DNA of 64,000 nt, from positions 124,001 through 188,000 of the forward strand of contig JAIOAX010000004.1 of the NCBI GenBank assembly GCA_019873645.1. The letters are read 5' to 3'. Within the stretch, counting starts at the first letter, position 1. Every line of letters starts with the position of its first letter. The position numbers and the translations under genes are program-made. Positions 35,512-44,522 of this stretch are shown here, piece by piece. Origin of the DNA: Chloroflexota bacterium (GTDB lineage Bacteria > Chloroflexota > Anaerolineae > B4-G1 > SLSP01). The notes beneath the pieces are model-generated. The model did no database searches, was not told the origin of the DNA, and worked only from the letters and a program-made list of their open reading frames with translations.

Positions 35512-36684
35512 TCACCGCCGTCCCAGATATGCCTTTTGTTGGGCTTTCTCGGAGGGGCGGACGACGATGCCTTGTTCAAGGATGCGACGCTGGATTTCGT
35601 CGTCGAGGGCGGCCTTGTCGGTTGTCGTCACCAGGGCCTCCTCGTGGGCACGCGCCAGGGCATACGGATAACCGTTCAACACGTGCGCCTGGTGTAAGAG
35701 GATGGCATGCAACGTTGCAATCGCTTCTGTGTCGGTCGCTCCCCACTGCGGCGCTTCGAGACGCGCGATGACCGGCGTATGCGCGTCCCCGACGTTCACG
35801 TAGCAAAACCAGATTGCGTGTCCGTGCCCTGCATGACGTTGATTTGTCGCCGATGGGCGACTGAACCACGCCGAACGTTCGCCGGGTTGCAGGAAATGCG
35901 CCATCAACGCTGCGTCGCTCAACTGACGTAAAGGATTCTCGGCCAGCTTATCCGGCATCTCCGCCGCTGTCAGGCGGCTGGCCCAGAGCAGCTCCACAAG
36001 CGCCCGCCCACCGGGACGGGCTACATAACCCACCGGCACTCCTCCCGCCTGACGGATTCCCGACAGTGCCTCCAGATAGGCTTCCAACAAAAGAAAATCG
36101 GCACGGCTGTGCTCGGCGTAGGGCCACAGCAGGGGACCGTCGGTCAGAGCCATGAGCGGTGCCTCGGGCGCAAGCCGGCGCTCCAGGGCCGTCAATTCGG
36201 CGAGATACTCCATCTCTCGCACCAGCCGCTGCATCCCCACCCGTTCGTTGGAGATCAGATAGCCCTGAGCGTCGTACAGTTCGTCGTCCCGAAAATGCAG
36301 TGACTCACAACTGTACGGCGTGGGCCGCGAACCATCGTAACGGAAAGCGATGCCCCCGATTTGCAGCAGGTAATAGAGCACCGCTGCGTGTGGGTCGGGG
36401 TAAACCTGCGAGCCGTCAACCGCGATCAGCACCGCGCCGGCGGGTGGGGTGGCGACGCTCACAAACCGGGCATCGAGCGCCGCATCCGTCGCGGGCAATG
36501 CCCCCGTCCAATCCTGTTCGCCGGAGACGACAGGTGCGAGGCGTGCGCGCAGCTCTGCCGGCGCGGGCGCTTCGGCCAGCCAGCGGAGCGCTTTCGCCGT
36601 ATCGCTCTCACGCTGCTGCTGACGCTCGGCAGCCATCCGACTCAGTGTGTCAATATCGCCCTTTAGCCGTTCAAGATGGAGCAT
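35512..36684 (-). CDS. nurA: NurA-domain nuclease
   Basis: A 390-residue protein with the NurA signature: the metal-binding Asp in LIAVDGSQVYPDPH (about residue 90), a second acidic motif in MALTDGPLLW (about residue 180), and the downstream VPVGYVARPGG and FCYVNVG strands. NurA is a 5'-3' exonuclease/endonuclease that works with HerA in end resection (established in archaea, present in several bacterial phyla). No herA is seen here. ATG 36684 is taken as start; TTG 36696 is in frame 12 nt upstream. The spacer upstream is a tagtcggg repeat array. Confidence 0.82.
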   Translation of the reverse strand: MLHLERLKGDIDTLSRMAAERQQQRESDTAKALRWLAEAPAPAELRARLAPVVSGEQDWTGALPATDAALDARFVSVATPPAGAVLIAVDGSQVYPDPHAAVLYYLLQIGGIAFRYDGSRPTPYSCESLHFRDDELYDAQGYLISNERVGMQRLVREMEYLAELTALERRLAPEAPLMALTDGPLLWPYAEHSRADFLLLEAYLEALSGIRQAGGVPVGYVARPGGRALVELLWASRLTAAEMPDKLAENPLRQLSDAALMAHFLQPGERSAWFSRPSATNQRHAGHGHAIWFCYVNVGDAHTPVIARLEAPQWGATDTEAIATLHAILLHQAHVLNGYPYALARAHEEALVTTTDKAALDDEIQRRILEQGIVVRPSEKAQQKAYLGRR

Positions 36685-36888
36685 ACCAATAGTCAAATAG
36701 TCGGGTAGTCGGGTAGTCGGATAGTCAATAGTCGGACAGTCGAGTAGTCAGGTGAGTCGGTGTCTGCCCCCCTTAATCCCCCAATCCCCAATCCCCAAAT
36801 AATACCCCTTTCTCCAAAAGTTACAAATGCATAAACAACTTTATCCCAAACTTAACGAATTTTGTGATGAAAATTTGGGATTTGCCTA
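36685..36888. repeat. Spacer upstream of the dcw promoter: tagtcggg array and TTGGGAT motifs
   Basis: 36688-36755 is a tagtcggg-type array; 36775-36800 has CCCCAATCCCCAATCCCC. The AT-rich remainder contains ATCCCAA at 36843 and its inverse TTGGGAT at 36875, with a third copy at 36899 inside the promoter. No gene is present in the 321 nt between nurA and mraZ. Confidence 0.7.
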
Positions 36889-36944
36889 TTGCATTACTTG
36901 GGATTATCGTGTATAATGGTGGGTGATTGTGGGGGAAAGTGGGG
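36889..36944 (+). promoter_or_regulatory. dcw promoter with MraZ operator
   Basis: TTGCAT (36889-36894) and a perfect TATAAT (36912-36917) are spaced 17 bp. Directly after the -10 come three GTGGG repeats at 36919, 36929 and 36939, exactly 10 bp apart. This is the known layout of MraZ binding sites, so MraZ probably represses its own operon from here. Confidence 0.88.
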
Positions 36945-37005
36945 AAAAGTAGCATCATTCCCTCATACACATCCATTTTAGCGGCAGCAGCGGGGAGAGC
37001 AAGCT

Positions 37006-37446
37006 ATGTTTTTAGGACAATACACACACGCTTTGGATGATAAGGGAAGACTCACAATCCCGTCACGTTTTCGTGATGATCTTGCGGGTAGGAACGTCAT
37101 CATCACCCGTGGGCTTGACCGCTGTCTGACCGTTTACCCTATGGCCGTATGGGAAGAAATCGCCCAGAAGGTCAATGCCCTCCCCATCACCGACCCTCGT
37201 GGTCGCGCATTGCGGCGCATTTTCTTTGCCGATGCTACGGATGCCGAACTGGACCGTCAGGGACGGGTCCTGGTGCCCGACCGTCTACGCGAGTACGCCG
37301 GATTGGAACCCGCCGCCGAAGCCGTTATCGTGGGATTGGACCGTTTTATCGAAGTGTGGTCGCCGCAGCGGTGGGAAGAAGCCAACGCCCATCAAATGGA
37401 ATTGATGGACGAGGATCCGGCGCTATGGGAGAACCTGCACATTTAA
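37006..37446 (+). CDS. mraZ: Transcriptional regulator MraZ
   Basis: A 146-residue protein with two AbrB/SpoVT-like half barrels, each with its signature: [16 protein letters not shown] (about residue 12) and [18 protein letters not shown] (about residue 84). MraZ forms a ring-shaped oligomer that binds GTGGG repeats at the head of the division cluster, exactly as seen upstream. Its gene is first in the operon. The end overlaps rsmH by 22 nt, so the two are translationally coupled. Start ATG 37006 has GGGGAGAG about 8 nt upstream. Confidence 0.96.
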   Translation: MFLGQYTHALDDKGRLTIPSRFRDDLAGRNVIITRGLDRCLTVYPMAVWEEIAQKVNALPITDPRGRALRRIFFADATDAELDRQGRVLVPDRLREYAGLEPAAEAVIVGLDRFIEVWSPQRWEEANAHQMELMDEDPALWENLHI

Positions 37447-38408
37447 CACAACCACATCCGGCAGGTGAAAGCGCCGGTCACATTCCGGTACTGCGGCGTG
37501 AAGTCCTGGAAGGGTTGAATGTCCGGGCCGGTGGATGGTATCTCGACGCGACAGTCGGCGGTGGAGGCCATGCCGCCGCTATCCTGGAAGCCACGGTTCC
37601 TGATGGTCGGTTGCTGGGACTAGACCGCGACCCGGAAGCCGCAGCGCGTGCAGCGGCGCGACTGCGTCCCTTTGGAGAGCGCGCCCAGATCGTGCATGCC
37701 TCTTATGACCGCTTGAACGAGGTTTTGCGCGACGCCGGCATCCCCTCGCTGGACGGGGTGCTCTTTGATCTGGGGTTTTCGTCGTGGCAGGTGGACGATC
37801 CCGAACGCGGCTTCGCCTTCCGTGCCGATGGACCGCTGGATATGCGCTTCGATCCACAGAGCGGGGGACCGACGGCCGGCGACCTCGTCAACGGGCTGAC
37901 CGAGGCGGAATTGACCGATCTCCTGCGTCGTTACGGAGAAGAGCCACATAGCCGCCGCATCGCCCACGCGATTGTCGCCGCACGCCCCATTCGCAGCACT
38001 GGCCATTTAGCGGATGTGATCATGGCGACGGTGGGGCGAAGTCGCAAGGACAGGCTCCATCCCGCAACGCGCACCTTTCAAGCCCTGCGTATCGCCGTAA
38101 ACCGCGAGTTGGAGACGCTGGCGCAAGCCTTGCCGCAGGCCGTGGCGGCTTTACATCCCGGCGGCAGGCTGGCAGTCATCACCTTTCACTCGCTGGAAGA
38201 TCGGCTGGTCAAGCAGTTCTTGAAACAGGAAGAACGGGGATGCATCTGTCCGCCTGAAGCGCCGGTATGCACCTGCGGGCGCATGCCAACGTTGAAAATT
38301 CTGACCCGTAAACCCGTCGTTCCCGATGCGGAAGAGATTGCTGCGAACCCCCGCAGTCGGAGCGCTAAACTCAGGGTCGCCGTCAAGCAGTCAGCGGTCA
38401 GCGATTAG
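37425..38408 (+). CDS. rsmH: 16S rRNA (cytosine-1402-N4)-methyltransferase
   Basis: A 327-residue SAM-dependent methyltransferase acting on C1402 of 16S rRNA. Visible motifs are [14 protein letters not shown] at the N-terminus, the SAM loop [39 protein letters not shown], and the C-terminal [14 protein letters not shown]. Start ATG 37425 lies inside mraZ with GAGG 8 nt upstream; longer in-frame extensions would overlap most of mraZ and are rejected. Second gene of the dcw operon. Confidence 0.95.
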   Translation: MGEPAHLTQPHPAGESAGHIPVLRREVLEGLNVRAGGWYLDATVGGGGHAAAILEATVPDGRLLGLDRDPEAAARAAARLRPFGERAQIVHASYDRLNEVLRDAGIPSLDGVLFDLGFSSWQVDDPERGFAFRADGPLDMRFDPQSGGPTAGDLVNGLTEAELTDLLRRYGEEPHSRRIAHAIVAARPIRSTGHLADVIMATVGRSRKDRLHPATRTFQALRIAVNRELETLAQALPQAVAALHPGGRLAVITFHSLEDRLVKQFLKQEERGCICPPEAPVCTCGRMPTLKILTRKPVVPDAEEIAANPRSRSAKLRVAVKQSAVSD

Positions 38409-38535
38409 CGAGCAGCGAGCAGCTATCAGCGGTCAGCTGTCAGCCATCAGCTAAAAGCTCTGCCCGACTGCCGCCCATTGCCCACCGGTCACTGACAACT
38501 CAAAAACTGATTGCTGAAAACTGATTACTGGTTAC
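38409..38535. repeat. Intergenic cagctatcag-type array
   Basis: Degenerate copies of CAGCTATCAGCGGTCAGC fill the spacer between rsmH and ftsL; the last codons of rsmH (KQSAVSD) already run into it. The family recurs at 49795-49880 and 51074-51258, so three dcw spacers share it. Confidence 0.85.
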
Positions 38536-38539
38536 TAAC

Positions 38540-38866
38540 ATGAGCGTCATCTGGCAAAAAACAACCCATGGCGTCCTGCGCCGACAGGAAAAGGCTCATC
38601 GCCTGGTCGCTCAACTGTTGCTCGGCGTCGTCATCATGATGAGTTTGCTGGCAGCAGCCTATCTGGCGTTGGCGGCCTCCAATGTGCATCTTGCCCGCCA
38701 GATGTGGCGTATGGAGAACCAACTGGTCATCGCTCAACGCGAGAACGAAATTCTGAAAGTCGAAATTGTACGTTCAAGCTCAATTCCTGTATTACAGGAA
38801 CGTTCGGTCGCTATGGGATACCGGCCGGCCGATGCCGTTGACTATCTTGACCTGGGAGAACCCTGA
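38540..38866 (+). CDS. ftsL: FtsL-like cell division protein
   Basis: A 108-residue bitopic membrane protein with a basic cytoplasmic N-terminus (about 22 residues), one membrane helix (LLLGVVIMMSLLAAAYLALA) and a short external coiled-coil-like segment (MENQLVIAQRENEILKVEIV). Sequence alone is weak in this family; position directly before ftsI and topology support the call. FtsL recruits FtsQ and activates FtsWI at the septum. It ends immediately before the ftsI start, with no gap. Confidence 0.75.
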   Translation: MSVIWQKTTHGVLRRQEKAHRLVAQLLLGVVIMMSLLAAAYLALAASNVHLARQMWRMENQLVIAQRENEILKVEIVRSSSIPVLQERSVAMGYRPADAVDYLDLGEP

Positions 38867-40603
38867 ATGTTACACCGTCCAGATGCGCGTTTGCGCCTGG
38901 TCGCGGTATTGTTGATCGCGGCCCTGCTGCCCATCCTCGGGCAGTTGTTGCGTTTACAGGTCCTCGAGCATAGCCGCTATCAAAGCGAAGCCGCGGCTCT
39001 GGTGCAGCGTCAATACGCCCTGCCCGCCTCTCCGTGGGGGGTGGTGCTGGACCGCAATGGCGATCTCCTGGTAGGGAACCTGCCTGTCTACGACATCGGC
39101 GCCGAAATCACCATGATTACCGATACTCACATAGCCGCTTCCGTGCTGGCGCCGTTGCTGAATCTTCCTGAAGCGCAACTTTTGAAGATGCTCACCCCGC
39201 CATCTGAGGCTTCCGGCATCATCTGGCGGCCTTTGGCTTGCCGCATTCCGGAAGAAACGGCTCAAAAGATCAAGGCTTTGAACTGGCCGTGGATCACGAT
39301 GACGCCCGGCTGGGAACGCTATTATGCCGAAGGTACATTAGCCGCACATACATTAGGATTTGTCAACGCCCGTGGCGTCGGCTACGGCGTGCAGGCGTTT
39401 CAGATACGTTTCCTGCAAAGTGAACCCTTGTCTCGCACCGGTACACTGAGCGGCGACAATAGCCCCATAGCCGATGAACTGATTGAGAACAGTTTTGTCC
39501 CTTATCGCGGCGCCGACCTGCGGCTGACCATTGATCGCACCATGCAGGCCTACGTCGAAGGGGTATTGGATCAGGCCATCGTAGACTACAAAGCTGCCGG
39601 TGGTACAATCCTGGTGTTACATGTGCGTACCGGTGAAATTCTTGCCGTCGCCAGCGCGCCGCGCTACGAACCTTACCGTTACGCCGACTACGTCCAAAAC
39701 GGGCAGGAAGCGCTCTTCCGTGATCCGGCGGTGAGTATCCCTTATGAACCCGGCTCGGTATTCAAGGTCGTTACGGTAGCGGCGGCGCTCGACTCAGGCC
39801 GCGTGGACTTGAACTGGGGCTACGAGGATACCGGCGAACTGGAATACGGCGGCGTGGTGATCCGCAACTCCAGCCGGGCCGCCTACGGACGTCAGGGATT
39901 ACAGGGTATCCTGGATCACTCGCTCAATGTCGGCGTGGCGACACTGACCACGCACGTCTTGGGAGCCGATCTCTTCTATAAGTACGTGCGCGCTTTCGGC
40001 TTCGGGAAGACCACCGGCATTGAGGTCACAGGCGAAGCGCGCGGCCTGGTACACTTGCCTACCGACTGGGACTGGAGTGACAGCAATCTGGCCACCAATG
40101 CCTTCGGGCAGGGCATTGCGGTCACGCCCTTGCAGATGGCCGCGGCGGTTGCAGCGATTGCCAATGACGGCGTGATGATGCAGCCACACCTGGTTGCCGA
40201 ACGTTACTATCCCGATGGGCGAACGGTCTCCATCCCCCCCAATGAATTGGGACGCCCCATCTCGGCGGAGACGGCGCACACCGTCACCGAGTTGATGGCG
40301 CGCAGCGTCGAAAAATTTACACAGGAGGCGCAGGTCCCCGGTTATCGCGTGGCGGGGAAATCGGGCACGGCGCAAATCCCTACCACCGGCGGTTACGATC
40401 CTCAACAGGTCATCACCTCTTATGTGGGGTTCGGGCCGTTGCCGGACCCACAAATTGTCATTCTGGTCAAACTGGATCGCCCCGATGTCCCTTTGAGTAT
40501 GCGTTGGGGCACACAGGTTGCCGCGCCGGTCTTCCAGAAGGTCGCGGCGCGGCTCTTTACCCTTTTGGGGTTTCCGCCTTCAAACTTACGCGCGGGGCCA
40601 TAA
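38867..40603 (+). CDS. ftsI: Division-specific transpeptidase (PBP3/FtsI type)
   Basis: A 578-residue class B penicillin-binding protein. One membrane anchor lies near residues 12-30. The pedestal domain includes the ASPWGVVLDRNGDLLVGN start. The catalytic Ser is in YEPGSVFKVV (SxxK), the SxN motif is in DHSLNVGV, and the KTG-like motif is in VAGKSGTAQIP. It crosslinks septal peptidoglycan with FtsW. The gene begins directly at the end of ftsL and lies 13 nt before murF. murE, which commonly follows ftsI, is absent. Confidence 0.94.
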   Translation: MLHRPDARLRLVAVLLIAALLPILGQLLRLQVLEHSRYQSEAAALVQRQYALPASPWGVVLDRNGDLLVGNLPVYDIGAEITMITDTHIAASVLAPLLNLPEAQLLKMLTPPSEASGIIWRPLACRIPEETAQKIKALNWPWITMTPGWERYYAEGTLAAHTLGFVNARGVGYGVQAFQIRFLQSEPLSRTGTLSGDNSPIADELIENSFVPYRGADLRLTIDRTMQAYVEGVLDQAIVDYKAAGGTILVLHVRTGEILAVASAPRYEPYRYADYVQNGQEALFRDPAVSIPYEPGSVFKVVTVAAALDSGRVDLNWGYEDTGELEYGGVVIRNSSRAAYGRQGLQGILDHSLNVGVATLTTHVLGADLFYKYVRAFGFGKTTGIEVTGEARGLVHLPTDWDWSDSNLATNAFGQGIAVTPLQMAAAVAAIANDGVMMQPHLVAERYYPDGRTVSIPPNELGRPISAETAHTVTELMARSVEKFTQEAQVPGYRVAGKSGTAQIPTTGGYDPQQVITSYVGFGPLPDPQIVILVKLDRPDVPLSMRWGTQVAAPVFQKVAARLFTLLGFPPSNLRAGP

Positions 40604-40616
40604 TTATTGAGAGACT

Positions 40617-42038
40617 ATGAGTAAACAACTGACACTGGGCTATTTGATCGAGAGTTTGACCGGCTGGCATCCGCAACATTTAGCGATGCCGGTTCGGCCT
40701 GTTATAGATTCGCGCAATGCCGAGGCGGGAACGGTCTTCTTCGCCTTCAAAGGTGAAACGGCGGACGGGCACGATTACGTGGGGGATGCTTTTGCCCGCG
40801 GCGCCGTCGCGGCGGTCATCGAACGTGATGTGAATATGCCGCTTAATACCGTGACAATAGGCCAACCTGTGCCGGCATATCCCTTGACCACGCCATTGCT
40901 GATCCGTGTGCCGAACACATTAGAGGCGTTGCAGAACGCAGCGCGTTTTTGGCGGCAACAGGTCAGCACCCGCATCATCGGCATCACGGGCAGCGTGGGC
41001 AAAACCACCACAAAAGAAGTGGTCACCCGCGTGCTGGCGCGTCATTACAACGTCCTGCACAGCACCGGCTCATACAACAATGAAATCGGTTTGCCTATCA
41101 CCTTGCTGCACCTGAACGACGAACACGAGCGCGTGGTGCTGGAGATGGGCATGTATGTGCGCGGCGACATCCGTTTTCTGGCTGAAATCGCGCGTCCCCA
41201 CGTGGGCATTGTCACCAATGTCGAGCCGGTGCACCTGGAACGCGCCGGCACCATCGAGAACATCGCGTTGGGCAAACGTGAATTGGTGGAAAGCCTGCCG
41301 CCGGCGCCGGAGGGTGTCGCCATCCTCAACTACGATGACGCGCGGGTGCGCGCTATGGCGGAACATACCCAGGCGCGGGTGTTCTTCTACGGCCTTTCGC
41401 CGCAGGCAGACTTGTGGGCCGATGAGGTGGAAAGCCAGGGGCTTGAAGGGATTCGTCTGCGCCTGCACTATGGGCACAGTCATCTCTACGTCAAAGTGCC
41501 GCTCCTGGGACAGCACAGCGCACATACGGTGCTGCGCGCGACGGCGGCCGGCCTGGTTGAGGGATTGGACTGGCAGGAGATCATCGAAGGGCTGCGTGCG
41601 CCGGGGGCGCAACTGCGGTTGGTCGCCGTCCGGGGGCCGCAAGACTCCCTGATTCTGGACGACACCTACAATTCCAGTCCGCCATCGGCATTGGCGGCCT
41701 TGAATTTGCTCAAGGAGATGGACGGTCGCAAGCTTGCAGTTCTGGGCGATATGTTAGAATTGGGCGATTATGAAGAGGAAGGCCACCTCAAGGTCGGGTG
41801 TCGTGCCGCCGACGTCGTCGCCGAACTGATCACAATGGGCGAACGGGCGCGGCATATCGCCCGGGGCGCCGAACTTTGTGGCCTGTCGCGCACACACATC
41901 CACGAGACGCCGGATTATGAGGCGGCCATCGCCGTCCTGCGCGAAATTTTGCAGCCGCGGGATGTCATTCTGATCAAAGGATCACGGGGGATGAGGATGG
42001 AACGCATCGTTGCTGCTATCAGTGGGGAGGTGGCGTGA
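40617..42038 (+). CDS. murF: UDP-MurNAc-tripeptide--D-Ala-D-Ala ligase
   Basis: A 473-residue Mur ligase that adds D-Ala-D-Ala to the UDP-MurNAc peptide with ATP. The N-terminal domain has DSRNAEAGTVFFAFKGE. The P-loop is GITGSVGKTTTKEVV, followed by the NNEIGLPITLL and VLEMGMYVRGDI motifs typical of MurF. The C-terminal domain has DDTYNSSPPSALAAL and LGDMLELG. It overlaps mraY by 4 nt (GTGA). Confidence 0.95.
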   Translation: MSKQLTLGYLIESLTGWHPQHLAMPVRPVIDSRNAEAGTVFFAFKGETADGHDYVGDAFARGAVAAVIERDVNMPLNTVTIGQPVPAYPLTTPLLIRVPNTLEALQNAARFWRQQVSTRIIGITGSVGKTTTKEVVTRVLARHYNVLHSTGSYNNEIGLPITLLHLNDEHERVVLEMGMYVRGDIRFLAEIARPHVGIVTNVEPVHLERAGTIENIALGKRELVESLPPAPEGVAILNYDDARVRAMAEHTQARVFFYGLSPQADLWADEVESQGLEGIRLRLHYGHSHLYVKVPLLGQHSAHTVLRATAAGLVEGLDWQEIIEGLRAPGAQLRLVAVRGPQDSLILDDTYNSSPPSALAALNLLKEMDGRKLAVLGDMLELGDYEEEGHLKVGCRAADVVAELITMGERARHIARGAELCGLSRTHIHETPDYEAAIAVLREILQPRDVILIKGSRGMRMERIVAAISGEVA

Positions 42039-43033
42039 GCTTCGCATTGATTCTTGCCAGTATTTCGTTTCTGATGGTGGTGTTTTGGGGCGGTCCCTAC
42101 ATCAACCTTTTGAAACGCTGGAAGATCGGCAAACGCATCCGCATTGATGGCCCCGGAGGGCATCAAATAAAGATGGGTACCCCCACGATGGGGGGCATCT
42201 TGATTACTGTGCCGGTGATTCTCATCACCCTGGCGCTGAACGTTTACAATTTAATCGGCAATACGGTGATGGGGCGCTCGATCCTGGTGCCGCTGGGCGT
42301 GATGATTGCCTACGGCGTGCTCGGCGCGCTCGACGATTGGGCCGGCGTGAAAGGCATGCGGCGCGGCGAAGGGTTCACCGCGCGCTTCAAGATACAGATT
42401 GAACTGGTACTCACATTCCTCATCGCCCTGGTGCTGTATTTCGGGCTGGACCTGCACAGCATCGCCATCCCCGGCGTCCCGCAGAAGATCAACATTGGCC
42501 TGTTCTACATTCCCATTGCGATGTTCATCATCATCGGCTCGGCCAACGCCGCCAATTTCACCGATGGTCTGGACGGGATGGCCGGGATCATTATGGCAAG
42601 CGCATTCGTCGCCTACGGCGTCATCGCTGATCTGCAGGGGCAAATCTACCTGGAACGCTTCTGCTTCACGATTGTCGGCGCGTCGTTTGCGTTTCTGTGG
42701 TTCAATGCCCATCCGGCGGAGCTGTTTATGGGCGATACCGGTTCGCTGGCCTTAGGAGCAACGCTAGGGGTAGTGGCGCTGATGACCGGTCAATGGCTGA
42801 TTCTGCCGGTCATTATGCTGATGCCGGTGGCGATTACACTTTCGGTCATCATCCAGGTTGGCTATTTCAAATACACCAAGAAGAAATACGGTGAAGGGCG
42901 GCGCGTTTTCAAGATGGCGCCGCTGCATCATCACTTTGAACTTTTGGGCTGGTCGGAGACGCAGGTGGTGCAGCGTTTCTGGCTCGTACAGCTTTTAGCC
43001 GCGATGGCCGGTGTGGCACTGGCGTTGATTTGA
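42035..43033 (+). CDS. mraY: Phospho-MurNAc-pentapeptide-transferase
   Basis: A 332-residue polytopic enzyme of about 10 membrane helices that makes lipid I on the inner face of the membrane. Diagnostic motifs are GHQIKMGTPTMGG, ALDDWAGV, NFTDGLDGMAG (Mg-binding Asp), and FKMAPLHHHFELLG (the His-rich loop). The start is GTG 42035, overlapping the murF stop, so translation is coupled. Confidence 0.95.
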   Translation: MSFALILASISFLMVVFWGGPYINLLKRWKIGKRIRIDGPGGHQIKMGTPTMGGILITVPVILITLALNVYNLIGNTVMGRSILVPLGVMIAYGVLGALDDWAGVKGMRRGEGFTARFKIQIELVLTFLIALVLYFGLDLHSIAIPGVPQKINIGLFYIPIAMFIIIGSANAANFTDGLDGMAGIIMASAFVAYGVIADLQGQIYLERFCFTIVGASFAFLWFNAHPAELFMGDTGSLALGATLGVVALMTGQWLILPVIMLMPVAITLSVIIQVGYFKYTKKKYGEGRRVFKMAPLHHHFELLGWSETQVVQRFWLVQLLAAMAGVALALI

Positions 43034-43039
43034 TGACGA

Positions 43040-44461
43040 ATGACGAATGACGAATCACCAATTACCAATCACCAATCACTAATTACCAATCCCCCTACCG
43101 GGCGGGTGGTGATTGTGGGATTGGCGCGACAGGGGAAGGCGCTGGCGCGCTTTTTCGCCGAACAAGGATGGCGTGTGACCGTCTCGGACATGCGCAAACC
43201 CGAAGCGCTACAGGACGCCATACGCGAGCTGAGCGACCTGACGATTCATTACGTCCTGGGAGAACATCCCTTGAGCCTTTTGGAAGATTGCGATTTGTTC
43301 TGTACCAGCGGCGGCGTGCCCACCGATCTGCCCATCGTGCAGGAAGCGGCGCGGCGCGGCATCCCGCTCAGCAACGACGCACAGGAATTCATGCGCCGCT
43401 GCCCCGCTCCGATTGTCGGCATTACCGGCTCGGCAGGGAAAACGACGACGACCACGCTGGTGGGCAAGATGTTGACAGCCGCAGGCTTCACCACCTGGGT
43501 GGGCGGCAATATCGGCAATCCGCTCATCGGCGATCTGCCGTCCATCCGGCCCACAGACCGCGTGGTGATGGAACTGTCGAGCTTCCAGTTGGAGCTGATG
43601 TCCATCAGCCCGCAGATTGCCGGCGTGCTCAACATCACACCCAATCACCTGGATCGGCACAAAACGATGGAGGCATACATCGCTGCAAAGGCCAACATCG
43701 TGAGCCATCAGCAGGCGGACGATGTGGCGGTGCTCGGCTATGACGAACCCAACGCCCGCGCCCTGGCGGCGTTGACGCCGGCGCAGGTGCGCTATTTCAG
43801 CGGGGCCGTGACGCCGGACGAGGGGGCCTTTTTAGAGGGGAACACCCTGGTCTTGCGCCGCGGGAGTGTCCCAAACGTCATCTGCGAGCGCAGCGATTTG
43901 CGTCTGCGGGGGTTTCACAATGTTCTGAACACACTAGCCGCCATCGCCCTGGCCGACGCCGCCGGCGCGCCCATCGAGGCCATGCGAGAAGTCATTCGGA
44001 CTTTTGAGGGTGTCGAACACCGCCTTGAAGTCGTGCGACGCAAGGACGGAGTGTTGTGGATCAACGATTCCATTGCTACGGCTCCCGAACGGGTTTTGGC
44101 TGCTTTACATTCATTTGATGAGCCGCTGGTGCTACTGGCCGGCGGACGCGACAAAGACCTGCCCTGGCAAGAGTTCGCGGAAACGGTGGTGCGGCGCGTG
44201 CGCGTGCTCATTTTGTTCGGCGAGGCCGCCGACCTGATCCACCGCCATGTTGAAGCGGCGCTGGCGCGTGTGCCCAAAGAGCAGCATGGACTCGAAGACC
44301 TGATCGCAGTGGGGACGCTCGAAAACGCCGTCCAGATCGCCGCCTGCCGCGCACAACCCGGTGATGTCGTCTTACTCTCGCCCGGCGGTACCAGCTTCGA
44401 CGCCTTCCGCGACTTCGCCGAGCGCGGGGAACGCTTCCGGGAATGGGTGATGGCTTTATAA
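43040..44461 (+). CDS. murD: UDP-MurNAc-L-alanine--D-glutamate ligase
   Basis: A 473-residue Mur ligase with the N-terminal nucleotide fold VVIVGLARQGKALARFFAEQGW, the P-loop GITGSAGKTTTTTLVGKM, and C-terminal INDSIATAPERVLAAL. It adds D-glutamate to UDP-MurNAc-L-Ala. The first 19 residues (TNDESPITNHQSLITNPP) are encoded by an aattacca-type repeat tract at 43040-43096, the same DNA found between other genes, so the only ATG available lies in repeat DNA. A GTG at 43105 would start closer to the domain but has no ribosome binding site. Confidence 0.92.
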   Translation: MTNDESPITNHQSLITNPPTGRVVIVGLARQGKALARFFAEQGWRVTVSDMRKPEALQDAIRELSDLTIHYVLGEHPLSLLEDCDLFCTSGGVPTDLPIVQEAARRGIPLSNDAQEFMRRCPAPIVGITGSAGKTTTTTLVGKMLTAAGFTTWVGGNIGNPLIGDLPSIRPTDRVVMELSSFQLELMSISPQIAGVLNITPNHLDRHKTMEAYIAAKANIVSHQQADDVAVLGYDEPNARALAALTPAQVRYFSGAVTPDEGAFLEGNTLVLRRGSVPNVICERSDLRLRGFHNVLNTLAAIALADAAGAPIEAMREVIRTFEGVEHRLEVVRRKDGVLWINDSIATAPERVLAALHSFDEPLVLLAGGRDKDLPWQEFAETVVRRVRVLILFGEAADLIHRHVEAALARVPKEQHGLEDLIAVGTLENAVQIAACRAQPGDVVLLSPGGTSFDAFRDFAERGERFREWVMAL

Positions 44462-44470
44462 CGAACGTTA

Positions 44471-44494
44471 GAACATTTGAACGTTCAAATGTTC
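44471..44494. repeat. Perfect 24-bp palindrome in the murD-ftsW spacer
   Basis: GAACATTTGAAC is followed directly by its complement GTTCAAATGTTC. It is part of a gaacgtt/aacattcc word tract that fills the 61-nt spacer and ends at the ftsW ribosome binding site (AAAGGAGAAGG). Similar words occur at 12445-12480. Confidence 0.8.
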
Positions 44495-44522
44495 CAACAT
44501 TCCAACGACAAAAGGAGAAGGA

